NCBI GenBank assembly: GCA_019187485.1
Contig: JABAQR010000017.1
Location: forward strand, 30,936 to 94,935
Length of the DNA: 64,000 nt
DNA from: Lysobacterales bacterium
GTDB lineage: Bacteria > Pseudomonadota > Gammaproteobacteria > Xanthomonadales > SZUA-5
Direction of reading: 5' to 3'
Below the pieces are notes generated by a model. The model saw nothing but the letters and a program-made list of their open reading frames with translations, was not told where the DNA came from and did no database searches. Each line of letters opens with the position of its first letter. Position 1 is the first letter of the stretch. Position numbers and translations under genes: made by a program. Positions 1 through 8,231 of this stretch are shown in pieces.

Positions 1-1931
1 CGGGCGAAGCCGAATCGATGAGCCGCGCCCAGATTGCCGCCTGCGACCGCGCCGGCGATCCGGTGTTCCGAGCCGATGGTTACAAGGGCGTCGGCAAGGT
101 GCTGGTAGCGCAGGAGCTGTACGCACAGGCGATTCCCTGGCTCGAACAGGCGCGTCGGCAGTTCCAGGCGGCCGGTTTTACTTCCGGCTACCTGGAGACT
201 GGCGTCACCCTCGGCCGGGCATTGCTGAATTCGGGCGCTCCGCTGCGACGTGCCCGCGCGCTGGTCGATGAGGCGCTGCCCGTCTTCGAGCAACAGCAGG
301 CCCGCGACAACATCGAGACGGCGCGCACGCTGCTCGCGCAGATTCTCGCGCGCGAAGGTAATGCCGCCGGTGCCCTCGAACAACTCCAGCTCGCGCGCAT
401 CGCGCACAACGAACTCGATGAAATCGCGCGCGAGCGCCGCCTGGCCTGGCTGCAAATGAAATTCGACACCCAGGCCAAGGAACAGCGGATCGCCGAGCTG
501 CAAGGTGAGCGCGAACTGCAGGCGGCCGAACTCGAGGCGCGCTCACGGGCGCAATGGCTGCAGGGCCTCGGTCTGCTTGCGCTGCTGCTGGTCAGCGCGT
601 TGCTGCTCTCGCTGCTGGCGCGTGCGGTCGGTGAACGCCGGCGCTTCCGTGAGTTGTCCGAGCGCGACGGCCTGACCGGCTTGCGCAACCACCAGAGCGC
701 CTTGCGCGCCGGCCACTCGTTGCTGCTGCGCTGCCGTCGCGACGGTCGCCGGCTCACCGCGATCGTCGCCGACATCGATTATTTCAAGCAGATCAATGAT
801 CGCCACGGTCACGCCGCCGGCGACGAGGTGCTGCGTCGCCTGGGGAAACTGCTGCTCGAAGTATTTCCGAAGCGGGCGGTGGTCGGGCGCAGCGGCGGCG
901 AGGAGTTCACGATGCTGGTGGATGGCGCCGTCGAGCAGGCGCGCTACCTCGTCGAGGACTTGCGGCGGCGCATTGCGCCCTTCGAGTTTGAACAACGGCG
1001 CATCGACTACAGTCTCAGCTACGGCTTGTGCGAGGCCGACCCCGACGCAACCCTCGAAACCGTGTTGCGCAGTGCCGACATGGCGTTGTACGAGGCCAAA
1101 CGCAACGGTCGCAACCGCGTCGTCGACGCGGCCGCTGCGAGCCTGTGCGCCCGCAGCGAACCGGGCCTGGTGGTGGTTGGCAGCGGCATCCAACTCGGGC
1201 GCCACCTGAGTCAACGCGGGCTGTCGGAAATCCAGGAGGCCGAGCGCGTGCTCGTGCTCACCGATGGCGCCGCGCACGCGATGATCGCCGAGCTGCGCCC
1301 GGACCTGATTGACCTGCGCGTGCATTACGCGCCCGGCAAGGATCGCCGCCAGACCTACCGTGAGATGGAAGCGGCGATCATGGCCGAAGTGCTCGCCGGC
1401 AAGCGCGTCTGTGTGGTCTTCTACGGCCACCCAGGCGTATTCGCCGATGTCCCGCACGCGGTGGTGCGCAAGGTTCGGGAGGCCGGCCTGAGCGCACGGA
1501 TGGAACCCGGGATCTCTTCCGAAGCCTGTCTGTACGCGGACCTTGGCATCGATCCGGGTCGCCACGGCGTGCAATCGCTGGAGGCCACCCAGTTCCTGCT
1601 GGAAGAACGCGAAATCGATACCCGCAGCCTGCTGTTGCTGTGGCAGGTGGCGCTGACCGGTGATACCGCCTGCGTCCGCTTCCACGCCGAGCCGCAGGAA
1701 CTGCAGCGGCTGGTCGAGCGCCTGCAGCGCGACTACCCGCCCGAGCATGAAGTGATTCTGTACGAGGCCGCGCGCCTGCCAGTGGAGCCTTTCCGCGCCG
1801 AGCGCATGCCGCTGCGCGACCTGGCGCGCGCGCACTACGAGGAATACACCATGCTGGTGGTGCCTGCTTGCGCACCGCGCCCGTCCAACCTCGCCGCGAG
1901 ACTGCTCCAGGTGGCGCGCACCGGAGGCTGA
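1..1931 (+). CDS. TPR-GGDEF diguanylate cyclase fused to a borosin-type N-methyltransferase-like domain (5' partial)
   Basis: The frame is open to the left window edge, so the start is missing; residues here count from the ATG at 18. Residues 1-140 are helical and TPR-like, followed by a charged coiled segment and one membrane helix (about 179-203). The GGDEF domain carries the GGEEF signature at 293-297 and metal/substrate residues in DIDYFKQIND, so cyclic-di-GMP synthesis is expected. The RxxD inhibitory site is absent. After a linker of about 10 residues comes a tetrapyrrole-methylase-fold SAM methyltransferase (about 385-637) with GSG at 388-390, YGHPGVFA at 469-476 and a MEPGISSEACLYADLGI stretch. 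Tyr437, Arg443, Tyr447 and Tyr469 match the spacing I recall for catalytic Tyr66, Arg72, Tyr76 and Tyr98 of the fungal borosin enzyme OphMA. The domain reads like the bacterial split-borosin enzyme SonM. Peptide N-methylation is inferred; no precursor peptide was found. The fusion is one uninterrupted frame. Confidence 0.85.
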   Translation, partial: GEAESMSRAQIAACDRAGDPVFRADGYKGVGKVLVAQELYAQAIPWLEQARRQFQAAGFTSGYLETGVTLGRALLNSGAPLRRARALVDEALPVFEQQQARDNIETARTLLAQILAREGNAAGALEQLQLARIAHNELDEIARERRLAWLQMKFDTQAKEQRIAELQGERELQAAELEARSRAQWLQGLGLLALLLVSALLLSLLARAVGERRRFRELSERDGLTGLRNHQSALRAGHSLLLRCRRDGRRLTAIVADIDYFKQINDRHGHAAGDEVLRRLGKLLLEVFPKRAVVGRSGGEEFTMLVDGAVEQARYLVEDLRRRIAPFEFEQRRIDYSLSYGLCEADPDATLETVLRSADMALYEAKRNGRNRVVDAAAASLCARSEPGLVVVGSGIQLGRHLSQRGLSEIQEAERVLVLTDGAAHAMIAELRPDLIDLRVHYAPGKDRRQTYREMEAAIMAEVLAGKRVCVVFYGHPGVFADVPHAVVRKVREAGLSARMEPGISSEACLYADLGIDPGRHGVQSLEATQFLLEEREIDTRSLLLLWQVALTGDTACVRFHAEPQELQRLVERLQRDYPPEHEVILYEAARLPVEPFRAERMPLRDLARAHYEEYTMLVVPACAPRPSNLAARLLQVARTGG

Positions 1932-2061
1932 GCTTGCCCGCGCAGTTGCGCGAGTTTGGGTGAGGCGCTCGTCGGGACGCCAGGTCCGCGAGGGATACCC
2001 CGTCGCCCGTGGATGGCCAGCACGCGCATCGAGCGCATGGGCGATGACCTTGCGAAGTCAC

Positions 2062-2080
2062 GTCCGGGCCTTCGCCGGAC
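2062..2080. other. Small GC-rich hairpin between convergent genes
   Basis: GTCCGG and CCGGAC form a perfect 6-bp stem around a 7-base loop, inside the 231-bp gap between two convergent genes. No T-tract follows, so termination activity is uncertain. Nothing else recognisable lies in the gap; its short frames are Arg/Pro-rich and look non-coding. Confidence 0.25.
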
Positions 2081-2162
2081 TCGGCGTGGGCTGGCGGATC
2101 CGGGATGGGCTCGTCCAGCCGCCGTCTCTTGCCGACGTGGTGTCCGGCCGAGCGCATCGCCG

Positions 2163-3488
2163 TCAGGGCCAGACGATGGTCGCACGTAGCCCCGGATCGG
2201 CTTGCGCGAACTCGACGCGCGCACCGTGGTGGACGGCGATCGCCCGCACCAGGGCGAGACCGATGCCGGCCCCGGGACTGCTGCGAGCCGGATCGCCACG
2301 GAAAAAGCGCTCGCCGAGGCGTGCGAGCAGATCGTCGGGCACGCCCGCGCCGTGATCGCGCACGCTCAGACGGGCCTCGTCGGAGAGCTCGACCTCGATA
2401 TCGCCGGCGCCGTGGTTCAGCGCGTTCTCGATCAGGTTCTGCAACAACTGGAACAGCAGATGGCGATCGACGGGGACGCTGCACGCTCCGATCCGCGCAC
2501 GCAGCCTGCGTCCGGCTGCCTGCACGACCGGTGCATAGGTCTCGACGGCATCGCCGACCACGCGATCCAGCGTCAGCGGTTCGGCGCTGCGCTCGTAAGC
2601 ACCCGCCTGCAGCCGCGCCAGGCGCAGCAGAGCGGCGAAGATCGACAGCAACTGGTCGATGTCGGCAAGACTGGTTTCGACCGCGGAGCGCACCCGTGCG
2701 TCGGGTTGCGGATTCGCGAGCAGTCCCTCCAGGCGCTGGCGGGCCGCTTGCAGCGGACGTCGCAAATCGTGCGCGAGCTGGCTGGACAGTTCGCGCATGC
2801 CGTCGATCAGGCGCTGCAGGTCCGCGAAGACGTCGTTGAAGCGCGTCGCCAGCTCATCGATCTCGTCGCCGCCCGCGGCCACCGGCAGCCGCCGTCCCAG
2901 ATCGCCTGCGCGGATCGCGTCGGCGTCGGCGGCGAGTGCGCGCAGGCGGCGGCGCAGACGCCAACTGAACCAGGCCGCCGCGAGCGCGGCCAGCGCCAGC
3001 ACCGCCAGCGAGGTCCAGGCCAGTTGCACGCCGAGATGGCGGTCGAAGCTCGCCAGCGGCGAGCGCCGCGCGACCAGCAGGGTGCGGCCTCCGAACAGGC
3101 GATAGATCTGGCCTTCGGCGACGTGGCCGTCGCCGCTGCGGAACTCCACCCAGGCGCGGTCGAGTGCGTCCGTGGCGACTGGCCAGGATCCGAGATTGCC
3201 GGCCAGAGGCCGACCGGCGTGGTCGACCAGCAGGTAGAGATCCCCCGGGTCCAGCTCTCGTTGCACGCGCTCGTCGATGCGTGCGACCAGGCCGGCCAGA
3301 CCGTGTTCGTGGAACTCGACTTCGAGATCCCAACCATCGCGCTCGATCGCGGCGCGCGCTTCGTCGCGGATATGGCCCACGGCCTCGCGGTAGATCGGCC
3401 ACATCAGCAGTGCCACGAGACCGCCGATCAGCAGCGGCAGGGCGACCGCGAAGCGGAAGAAAGCGCTGCGGGGCAGGGGGCCGGTCAC
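2163..3488 (-). CDS. Two-component sensor histidine kinase
   Basis: A 441-residue membrane kinase starting with GTG. Helix 1 is at about 10-31, a periplasmic sensor loop follows to about 155, and helix 2 is at about 157-178. A HAMP linker leads to a HisKA box with the phospho-accepting His240 (LAHDLRRPL). The ATPase domain has an N-box (NLIENALNHG, 351-360), a G1 box (DHGAG, 378-382) and a G2 loop (GAGIGLAL). It starts 11 bases after the stop of the response regulator at 3500-4186, which is almost certainly its partner. The periplasmic loop has no recognisable ligand fold, so the signal is unknown. Confidence 0.92.
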   Translation of the reverse strand: MTGPLPRSAFFRFAVALPLLIGGLVALLMWPIYREAVGHIRDEARAAIERDGWDLEVEFHEHGLAGLVARIDERVQRELDPGDLYLLVDHAGRPLAGNLGSWPVATDALDRAWVEFRSGDGHVAEGQIYRLFGGRTLLVARRSPLASFDRHLGVQLAWTSLAVLALAALAAAWFSWRLRRRLRALAADADAIRAGDLGRRLPVAAGGDEIDELATRFNDVFADLQRLIDGMRELSSQLAHDLRRPLQAARQRLEGLLANPQPDARVRSAVETSLADIDQLLSIFAALLRLARLQAGAYERSAEPLTLDRVVGDAVETYAPVVQAAGRRLRARIGACSVPVDRHLLFQLLQNLIENALNHGAGDIEVELSDEARLSVRDHGAGVPDDLLARLGERFFRGDPARSSPGAGIGLALVRAIAVHHGARVEFAQADPGLRATIVWP

Positions 3489-3499
3489 CGTCGCCGGCC

Positions 3500-4186
3500 T
3501 CAGTTCGCGTCCAGTCCCAGTCGGTAGCCGACCCCGCGCACGGTGTGGATCAGCGGCCTGGCTTCGCGATCGACCTTCTGGCGCAGGTTCGAGATATGCA
3601 CGTCGATCACATTGGTCTTGGGATCGAAGTGGTAGTCCCAGACGCCTTCGAGCAGCATCGTGCGCGTGACCACCTGGTCGCGGTGGCGCATCAGATATTC
3701 GAGCAGCGCGAACTCCTTGGGTTGCAGCTCGATGCGGCGCTCGCCGCGGCGCACCAGGCGTTTCAGCCGGTCGAGCTCGAGGTCGGCAACGCGCAGCGCG
3801 GTGGCTTCGCCGTGGTCCTGGGCGACGCGTGGTCGCCGCAGCAGCGCCTCCACCCGCGCCAGCAGTTCGGTCAGTGCGAAGGGCTTGATCAGGTAGTCAT
3901 CGCTGCCGGCGCGCAGGCCAGCGACGCGGTCGTCGACCTCGCCGAGCGCGCTCAGGATCAGCACCGGCACGTTCGAATTGCTGGCGCGCAGGGTGCGCAC
4001 GATGGTCAGCCCGTCCACTTGCGGCAGCATGCGATCCAGCACCAGGAGATCATAGGGCTCGCTGCTGGCCAGCAGCAGGCCGTCGCGGCCTGAGGCCACG
4101 GCCTCGACCTTGTGGCCAGCCTCGCGCAGCGCGCGTGCCACGAACTCGCGGGTGTTGACTTCGTCCTCGACCACCAGCACGCGCAT
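3500..4186 (-). CDS. OmpR-family response regulator
   Basis: A 228-residue DNA-binding regulator. The receiver domain has acidic residues E7/D8, phospho-acceptor Asp51 (VLDRMLP) and Lys101 (IKPF). The C-terminal half is a winged helix with the typical LRQKVD and HTVRGVGYRL segments. The frame extends upstream, but the start at 4186 is chosen because MRVLVVEDE is the canonical receiver beginning and its ATG overlaps the stop of the preceding gene (TGATG). It lies directly upstream of the histidine kinase. Architecture resembles CusR/QseB-type regulators; targets cannot be told from the sequence. Confidence 0.94.
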   Translation of the reverse strand: MRVLVVEDEVNTREFVARALREAGHKVEAVASGRDGLLLASSEPYDLLVLDRMLPQVDGLTIVRTLRASNSNVPVLILSALGEVDDRVAGLRAGSDDYLIKPFALTELLARVEALLRRPRVAQDHGEATALRVADLELDRLKRLVRRGERRIELQPKEFALLEYLMRHRDQVVTRTMLLEGVWDYHFDPKTNVIDVHISNLRQKVDREARPLIHTVRGVGYRLGLDAN

Positions 4187-4656
4187 CAAGGCGTCTCCCG
4201 CGGCAAGGGGGACGGCGGCTGTGGTGGCGAGCCCGTCTCCGGTGGCCGGAAGCGCATGTCCAGCTTCAGCAAGGCCTCGTGGTCGAGCGCGCGGATCTGG
4301 CGGATGCGGCAGGCGCGGCCATCGCGCAGCAGGATCGAAGATCCGCGTGCGCGCAGCTGATTGCGTCCGGGACGCTGGAAATCGGCGAGCCGCAACCAGA
4401 TCTCCTTCTCGATGCCCGAGCAGCGCTCGCGCAGATCGATCAGGTAGGGCTCCTCGCGGCCCAGCCACAGCACCAGGGCCCGCTCGTGCAGCGACTGCCA
4501 CCCGCGCACGCGGAAAAAGCGCACCACGGTCAGCGGCTCGCCGGCGATCGCCTCGAGATCGGCGTAGACCTGTTCATCGGCCGCCACGACCATGCGCACC
4601 GGCCCGGCGATCAGTGCGATGGCGGCGAGCAGCGGCAGGAGCGGGCGCCGAAACAT
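4186..4656 (-). CDS. Small exported protein ahead of a two-component pair (DUF6491-like?)
   Basis: A 156-residue protein with a Sec signal peptide: a hydrophobic run after MFRRPLL, with likely cleavage after VVA near residue 25. The start at 4656 is preferred over 4680 because it gives a normal signal sequence. The mature part has two cysteines (RCSG and GRAC), alternating hydrophobic stretches and a Pro-rich tail. It is reminiscent of small DUF6491-type proteins of xanthomonads, but I am not certain. Its stop overlaps the regulator start, so it is the first gene of a three-gene operon and could be a periplasmic accessory or a product of the same response. Confidence 0.7.
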   Translation of the reverse strand: MFRRPLLPLLAAIALIAGPVRMVVAADEQVYADLEAIAGEPLTVVRFFRVRGWQSLHERALVLWLGREEPYLIDLRERCSGIEKEIWLRLADFQRPGRNQLRARGSSILLRDGRACRIRQIRALDHEALLKLDMRFRPPETGSPPQPPSPLPRETP

Positions 4657-4800
4657 GCGCGCACGATAGCAAGCGCGCATCCGGCGATCGGCGGGAGGCG
4701 CATTAAGGGACGTTTAGTCAGGCGGGGAATCGCGTTCGCGCGAAGATGCCGACAAACTGGGCAGCGCACCGTCCGGAGGGCGTCGATTGCGCCCGCGACG

Positions 4801-5328
4801 CTACCCGGGCAGCCACCCGCCCAGCGCGGCGAGCGCCGCGGCCGAATAGGCGCCCGCAACCGCGTCGTCGGCCATCGCACCGATGCCGCCGCCGAGTTCG
4901 CGGTCCAGACGCGCGGCCGGCCACGGTTTGACGATGTCGGCGATCCGGAACAGCAGGAAGCCTGCGACCAGCATCGCCAGCAGCCAGCCGGGTTCCGCCA
5001 GCCGCGGCCAGGTCAGGGTGCCGGCGGCGAGCGTCAGCCATTGGCCGACCCATTCGTCCACCACGATCGGCGCGGCATCGTCGCTGGCCAGCGCGCGGCA
5101 GGCCCAGCCGGCGGCAGCGACTCCCGCCGCGAACAGCCCCGCGGCCAAGCCGAGGTTCCACCACCACGGCCAGTGCTGCGCGCCGCCGGCCCAGAACAGC
5201 AGCACCGCGGCGGCCGACCCGGTGGTGCCGGAGGCCCAGGGCGAGAGCCCGCTGCCGGCGCCGCAGGCGAGCAGGCCGAGCGGATGGCGCAGCAGGATGC
5301 GCGCCTCGCGGCGGATGTCGCGGCTCAC
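4801..5328 (-). CDS. pgpA: Phosphatidylglycerophosphatase A
   Basis: A 175-residue inner-membrane enzyme that dephosphorylates phosphatidylglycerol phosphate in phospholipid synthesis. The family motifs are visible: an N-terminal GAGSGLSPWASGTTGS loop, the acidic VVDEWVGQW segment, FRIADIVKPWP, and a C-terminal MADDAVAG with the conserved acidic pair. Several hydrophobic helices separate them. Its ATG overlaps the thiL stop by four bases, so it is the last gene of the ribH-nusB-thiL-pgpA unit, a common proteobacterial arrangement. Confidence 0.93.
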   Translation of the reverse strand: MSRDIRREARILLRHPLGLLACGAGSGLSPWASGTTGSAAAVLLFWAGGAQHWPWWWNLGLAAGLFAAGVAAAGWACRALASDDAAPIVVDEWVGQWLTLAAGTLTWPRLAEPGWLLAMLVAGFLLFRIADIVKPWPAARLDRELGGGIGAMADDAVAGAYSAAALAALGGWLPG

Positions 5329-6299
5329 CCGAAGTGCTCGTAGCCCGCCACCGGCGGCGCGATCACGCGACCGGCGTGGTCGAGGACGTGCACGCCCTCG
5401 CCGGGCCCGAGGCTGCCGATGCGGGTCAGCGGCACGTGGCAGGCATGGGCGATTTCCGCCAGTTGTGCTTCGTCCTCCGGTGCCAGCGCGAAACAGAGTT
5501 CGTAGTCGTCGCCGCCGAGCTGCAGGCGCAGGCGGCGTGCCGGGTCGATCTCCAGCGGCGCGAGCGCGCGCGAGACCGGCAGCGCATCCGCTTCGATGAC
5601 CGCGGCGACGCCGCTCTGCCGGCAGATGTGACCCAAGTCGGCGGCGAGGCCGTCGGAGACGTCGATGCAGGCGTGCGCCAGTCCGCGCAGGGCCTGTCCG
5701 AGCGCGACCCGCGGCGTCGGCCGCGCCAGCCGCTGCGCGAGGCGCGTGCGCGCGAGCTTGGCCTCGCCGTCCTGGGGATCCAGGCGCGTGCCGCGCAGCG
5801 CGAGTGCGGCGGCGGCGTCGCCGAGGGTGCCGCTGACATAGACCGCATCACCCGGACGGGCGCCGTTGCGGCGCAGCGCCTGGCCGGCCGGCACGCTGCC
5901 GATCGCGGTCAGCGTCAGCGCCAGCGGCCCGCGCGTGGTGTCGCCGCCGACCAGCGCCGTGGCGTGCGCATCCAGCAGCGCCAGCAGGCCCGCGACCAGC
6001 GGTTCGACGTAGCCGGGATCGAGGCTGGGCACGGTCAGTGCGAGCGTGCACCAGCGCGGGGTCGCGCCCATCGCCGCGAGGTCCGAAAGATTGACCGCGG
6101 CGGCCTTGTAGCCGACATCGGCCGGGTGCGCGTCCTGCGGGAAGTGCACGCCGGCGACCAGGGTGTCGGTGCTGACCACCAGCTCTTCGCCGGCGGGCGG
6201 CGCCAGCACCGCGCCATCGTCGCCGATGCCCTGGCGCACGCCCTCGCCACCGCGCACGCGCGCCTTCAACGCATCGATGAAGGCGAATTCGGTGGGCAC
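5325..6299 (-). CDS. thiL: Thiamine-monophosphate kinase
   Basis: A 324-residue kinase that converts thiamine phosphate to thiamine diphosphate. ATP- and metal-binding motifs are intact: IGDDGAV near the N-terminus, VNLSDLAAMGA, GGDTTRG, DVSDGLAADL and GGDDYEL. I chose the GTG at 6299 because it begins the family-typical PTEFAFIDAL start; a longer frame from 6368 would overlap nusB and adds only low-complexity residues. It lies 10 bases after nusB and overlaps pgpA, so it is in one operon with cofactor and lipid genes. Confidence 0.94.
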   Translation of the reverse strand: MPTEFAFIDALKARVRGGEGVRQGIGDDGAVLAPPAGEELVVSTDTLVAGVHFPQDAHPADVGYKAAAVNLSDLAAMGATPRWCTLALTVPSLDPGYVEPLVAGLLALLDAHATALVGGDTTRGPLALTLTAIGSVPAGQALRRNGARPGDAVYVSGTLGDAAAALALRGTRLDPQDGEAKLARTRLAQRLARPTPRVALGQALRGLAHACIDVSDGLAADLGHICRQSGVAAVIEADALPVSRALAPLEIDPARRLRLQLGGDDYELCFALAPEDEAQLAEIAHACHVPLTRIGSLGPGEGVHVLDHAGRVIAPPVAGYEHFG

Positions 6300-6309
6300 G
6301 GCGGGCGGC

Positions 6310-6744
6310 TCAGCGCGTTTCCGCGGTGCGCGCGTTGCGGGCGACGCGGTCGAGCACGGCATTGACATAGCCGTGGCCGCCCTCGGCGCCGAAGTCGCGC
6401 GCGAGTTCGATCGCCTCGTTGATCACCACCTTGTACGGAATGTCCAGCCGGTGCAGCAGTTCGAAGGTGGCGAGCCGCAGGGTCGCGCGCTCGATCGCGT
6501 CGATCTCGTCGATGCCACGGTCGGCGCAGGGCGCGATCGCGCCGTCGATCTGCGCCAGTTGCGCCTCGACCCCGAGCAGCAGTTCCGAGAAATAGGCGCC
6601 GTCGGCGATCGCCATGTCCTGTTCCTCGTTGAACTGCTCGATGATGCGCCGCATCGGGCCGCCGCCGATCTGCCACTGGTAGAGCGCCTGCAAGGCGCGG
6701 CGGCGGGCGCGCGCACGCTCGGGGAAGGGACGGGTGGGCTTCAT
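6310..6744 (-). CDS. nusB: Transcription antitermination factor NusB
   Basis: A 144-residue all-helical RNA-binding factor that acts with NusE on boxA of rRNA operons. The start at 6744 gives an Arg-rich N-terminus (ERARARRRALQALYQWQ) typical of NusB. Later family blocks are AIERATLRLATFELL, DIPYKVVINEAIELA and FGAEGGHGYVNAVLD. The start overlaps the ribH stop (ATGA). The usual ribH-nusB coupling of proteobacteria is conserved. Confidence 0.95.
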   Translation of the reverse strand: MKPTRPFPERARARRRALQALYQWQIGGGPMRRIIEQFNEEQDMAIADGAYFSELLLGVEAQLAQIDGAIAPCADRGIDEIDAIERATLRLATFELLHRLDIPYKVVINEAIELARDFGAEGGHGYVNAVLDRVARNARTAETR

Positions 6745-7214
6745 GCGAGCTGCTCCAGTTGCGCCTGCAGGTTGAGCTGCTCGATCACCGTCAGCGCGGC
6801 GTCGGCGCCCTTGTTGCCGGCCTTGCCGCCGGCGCGGTCGAGCGCCTGCTCGAGGGTGTCGACGGTGAGCACGCCGAATCCGACCGGCAGGCCGTGGTCG
6901 AGCGCCACCTGCATCAAACCGTTCGCGGCGCCGCCGGCGACGTAATCGAAGTGCGCGGTGTCGCCGCGGATCACGCAGCCGAGCGCGACGATGCCCACGA
7001 AGGCGCCACTGCCGGCCAGCTTGTCGGCGGTCGGCGGCAGCTCGAAGGCGCCCGGCACGCGCACCAGCGTCAGTTGCGCTTCGGCAACGCCGTGGCGCAG
7101 CAGCGCGTCGCGTGCGCCCTCGACCAGGCGCGCGACCACCAGCTCGTTGAAGCGCGAGGCGAGCAGGGCGATGCGCCCCTGCGGCGGCGCGTAGCTGCCT
7201 TCGATGCGTTGCAT
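6741..7214 (-). CDS. ribH: 6,7-dimethyl-8-ribityllumazine synthase
   Basis: A 157-residue enzyme catalysing the penultimate step of riboflavin synthesis, from a pyrimidinedione and dihydroxybutanone phosphate. Family features are the SRFNELVVARLVEGA segment, the VPGAFELP substrate loop, GCVIRGDTAHFDYV with catalytic His88, and the FGVLT / AGNKGADAA C-terminal motifs. It is the first gene of the minus-strand operon ribH-nusB-thiL-pgpA. The 137-bp divergent gap upstream must hold its promoter, but no clear box or flavin riboswitch was seen there. Confidence 0.96.
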   Translation of the reverse strand: MQRIEGSYAPPQGRIALLASRFNELVVARLVEGARDALLRHGVAEAQLTLVRVPGAFELPPTADKLAGSGAFVGIVALGCVIRGDTAHFDYVAGGAANGLMQVALDHGLPVGFGVLTVDTLEQALDRAGGKAGNKGADAALTVIEQLNLQAQLEQLA

Positions 7215-7351
7215 GGATCAGTTCCGCGGACGGGTCTGTCAGTCTACTGTGTGCGACCGCGTCGCGTGCGGAGTGGCCCTGGCATCCGTCATTGACCATT
7301 CGGTTGCGCATGGCGCACCCTAACGGCCCTTTTCCGCGACTGGCGATCTCC

Positions 7352-8032
7352 ATGAGCAGCGAAGCGGTGGCATCCCACCAGCGCGAGCGCCTCGAGGAGC
7401 TGCTGAACGCCCTCACGCACGGGATCGGTGCGGTGGTGGCGCTCGCGGGAGCCGCGGTGCTGATTACCCTGGCCTCGGTTTACGCCGATGTCTGGGCGAT
7501 CGTCGGTTCGGCCGTGTACGGCAGTTCGCTGTTGCTGCTCTACGTGGCATCCACCCTCTACCACGCGATCCACCACGCGCCCACCAAGGCGCGTCTGAAG
7601 ATCTTCGATCACTGCATGATCTACGTGCTGATCGCCGGCACCTATACGCCGTTCACGCTGACCAGCCTGCGCGGAGTCTGGGGTTGGACCCTGTTCGGCC
7701 TGATCTGGGGCCTGGCGGTCGCCGGCGTGATCTTCAAGCTCTTCTACACCGGGCGCTTCAAGGGCCTGTCGACCGCGATCTACCTCGCGATGGGCTGGCT
7801 GGTGGTGATCGCATTGGATCCGCTGATGCGTTCGCTGCCGGGTTCGGCCTTCGCCTGGTTGCTGGCCGGCGGTATTGCCTACACCGCTGGTACCCTGTTC
7901 TACATGAGTCGGCGACTGCCTTATGCGCACGCCATCTGGCACGCCTTCGTGATTGCCGGCAGCGTTTGTCATTTCACGGCGGTGCTGATCCAGGTGCTGG
8001 CGCCAGCGGCGAGCCCGCTCGTGGGTTCCTGA
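7352..8032 (+). CDS. Hemolysin III / PAQR-family membrane protein
   Basis: A 226-residue seven-helix inner-membrane protein. Conserved His/Ser/Asp residues occur in VASTLYHAIHH, IFDHCMIYVLIAGTYTPF and, near the end, AIWHAFVIAGSVCHF, the signature of the HlyIII/TrhA branch of the PAQR superfamily. Known relatives affect membrane homeostasis; haemolytic activity is not implied. I preferred the ATG at 7352 because MSSEAVASHQRERLEELLNA resembles the family start; ATG 7310 is an alternative. It is transcribed divergently from ribH. Confidence 0.88.
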   Translation: MSSEAVASHQRERLEELLNALTHGIGAVVALAGAAVLITLASVYADVWAIVGSAVYGSSLLLLYVASTLYHAIHHAPTKARLKIFDHCMIYVLIAGTYTPFTLTSLRGVWGWTLFGLIWGLAVAGVIFKLFYTGRFKGLSTAIYLAMGWLVVIALDPLMRSLPGSAFAWLLAGGIAYTAGTLFYMSRRLPYAHAIWHAFVIAGSVCHFTAVLIQVLAPAASPLVGS

Positions 8033-8231
8033 GCATCCGACGCCGTGCGAGGGCAGGAGAAGGCTTGGCTGGACGGGTTCTGGATGGCTTCGGGCTGGTC
8101 GTTCCCGCACGACTGTGCACCTCCGGTCTTCGCCGAAAATTCCCCCGGCAGGCCGGGAACTTCCCGCGCTCGGCGTGGTCCGAGGAGCCCTCGGTCATTG
8201 CCGCGGTCGTCCAACCAACTGGAGTTTCCCC

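Noticed and set aside
1956..2189. A 77-codon frame with TTG start just after the methyltransferase fusion, considered as a borosin precursor peptide
   Set aside because: It is Arg/Pro-rich, lacks a helical binding domain and a hydrophobic core, has no Shine-Dalgarno sequence, and looks like translated non-coding GC-rich DNA.
8140..8159. Imperfect GC-rich hairpin before dsbC
   Set aside because: The stem is bulged, there is no T-tract, and it lies far from the preceding stop; chance pairing is likely in this GC-rich DNA.
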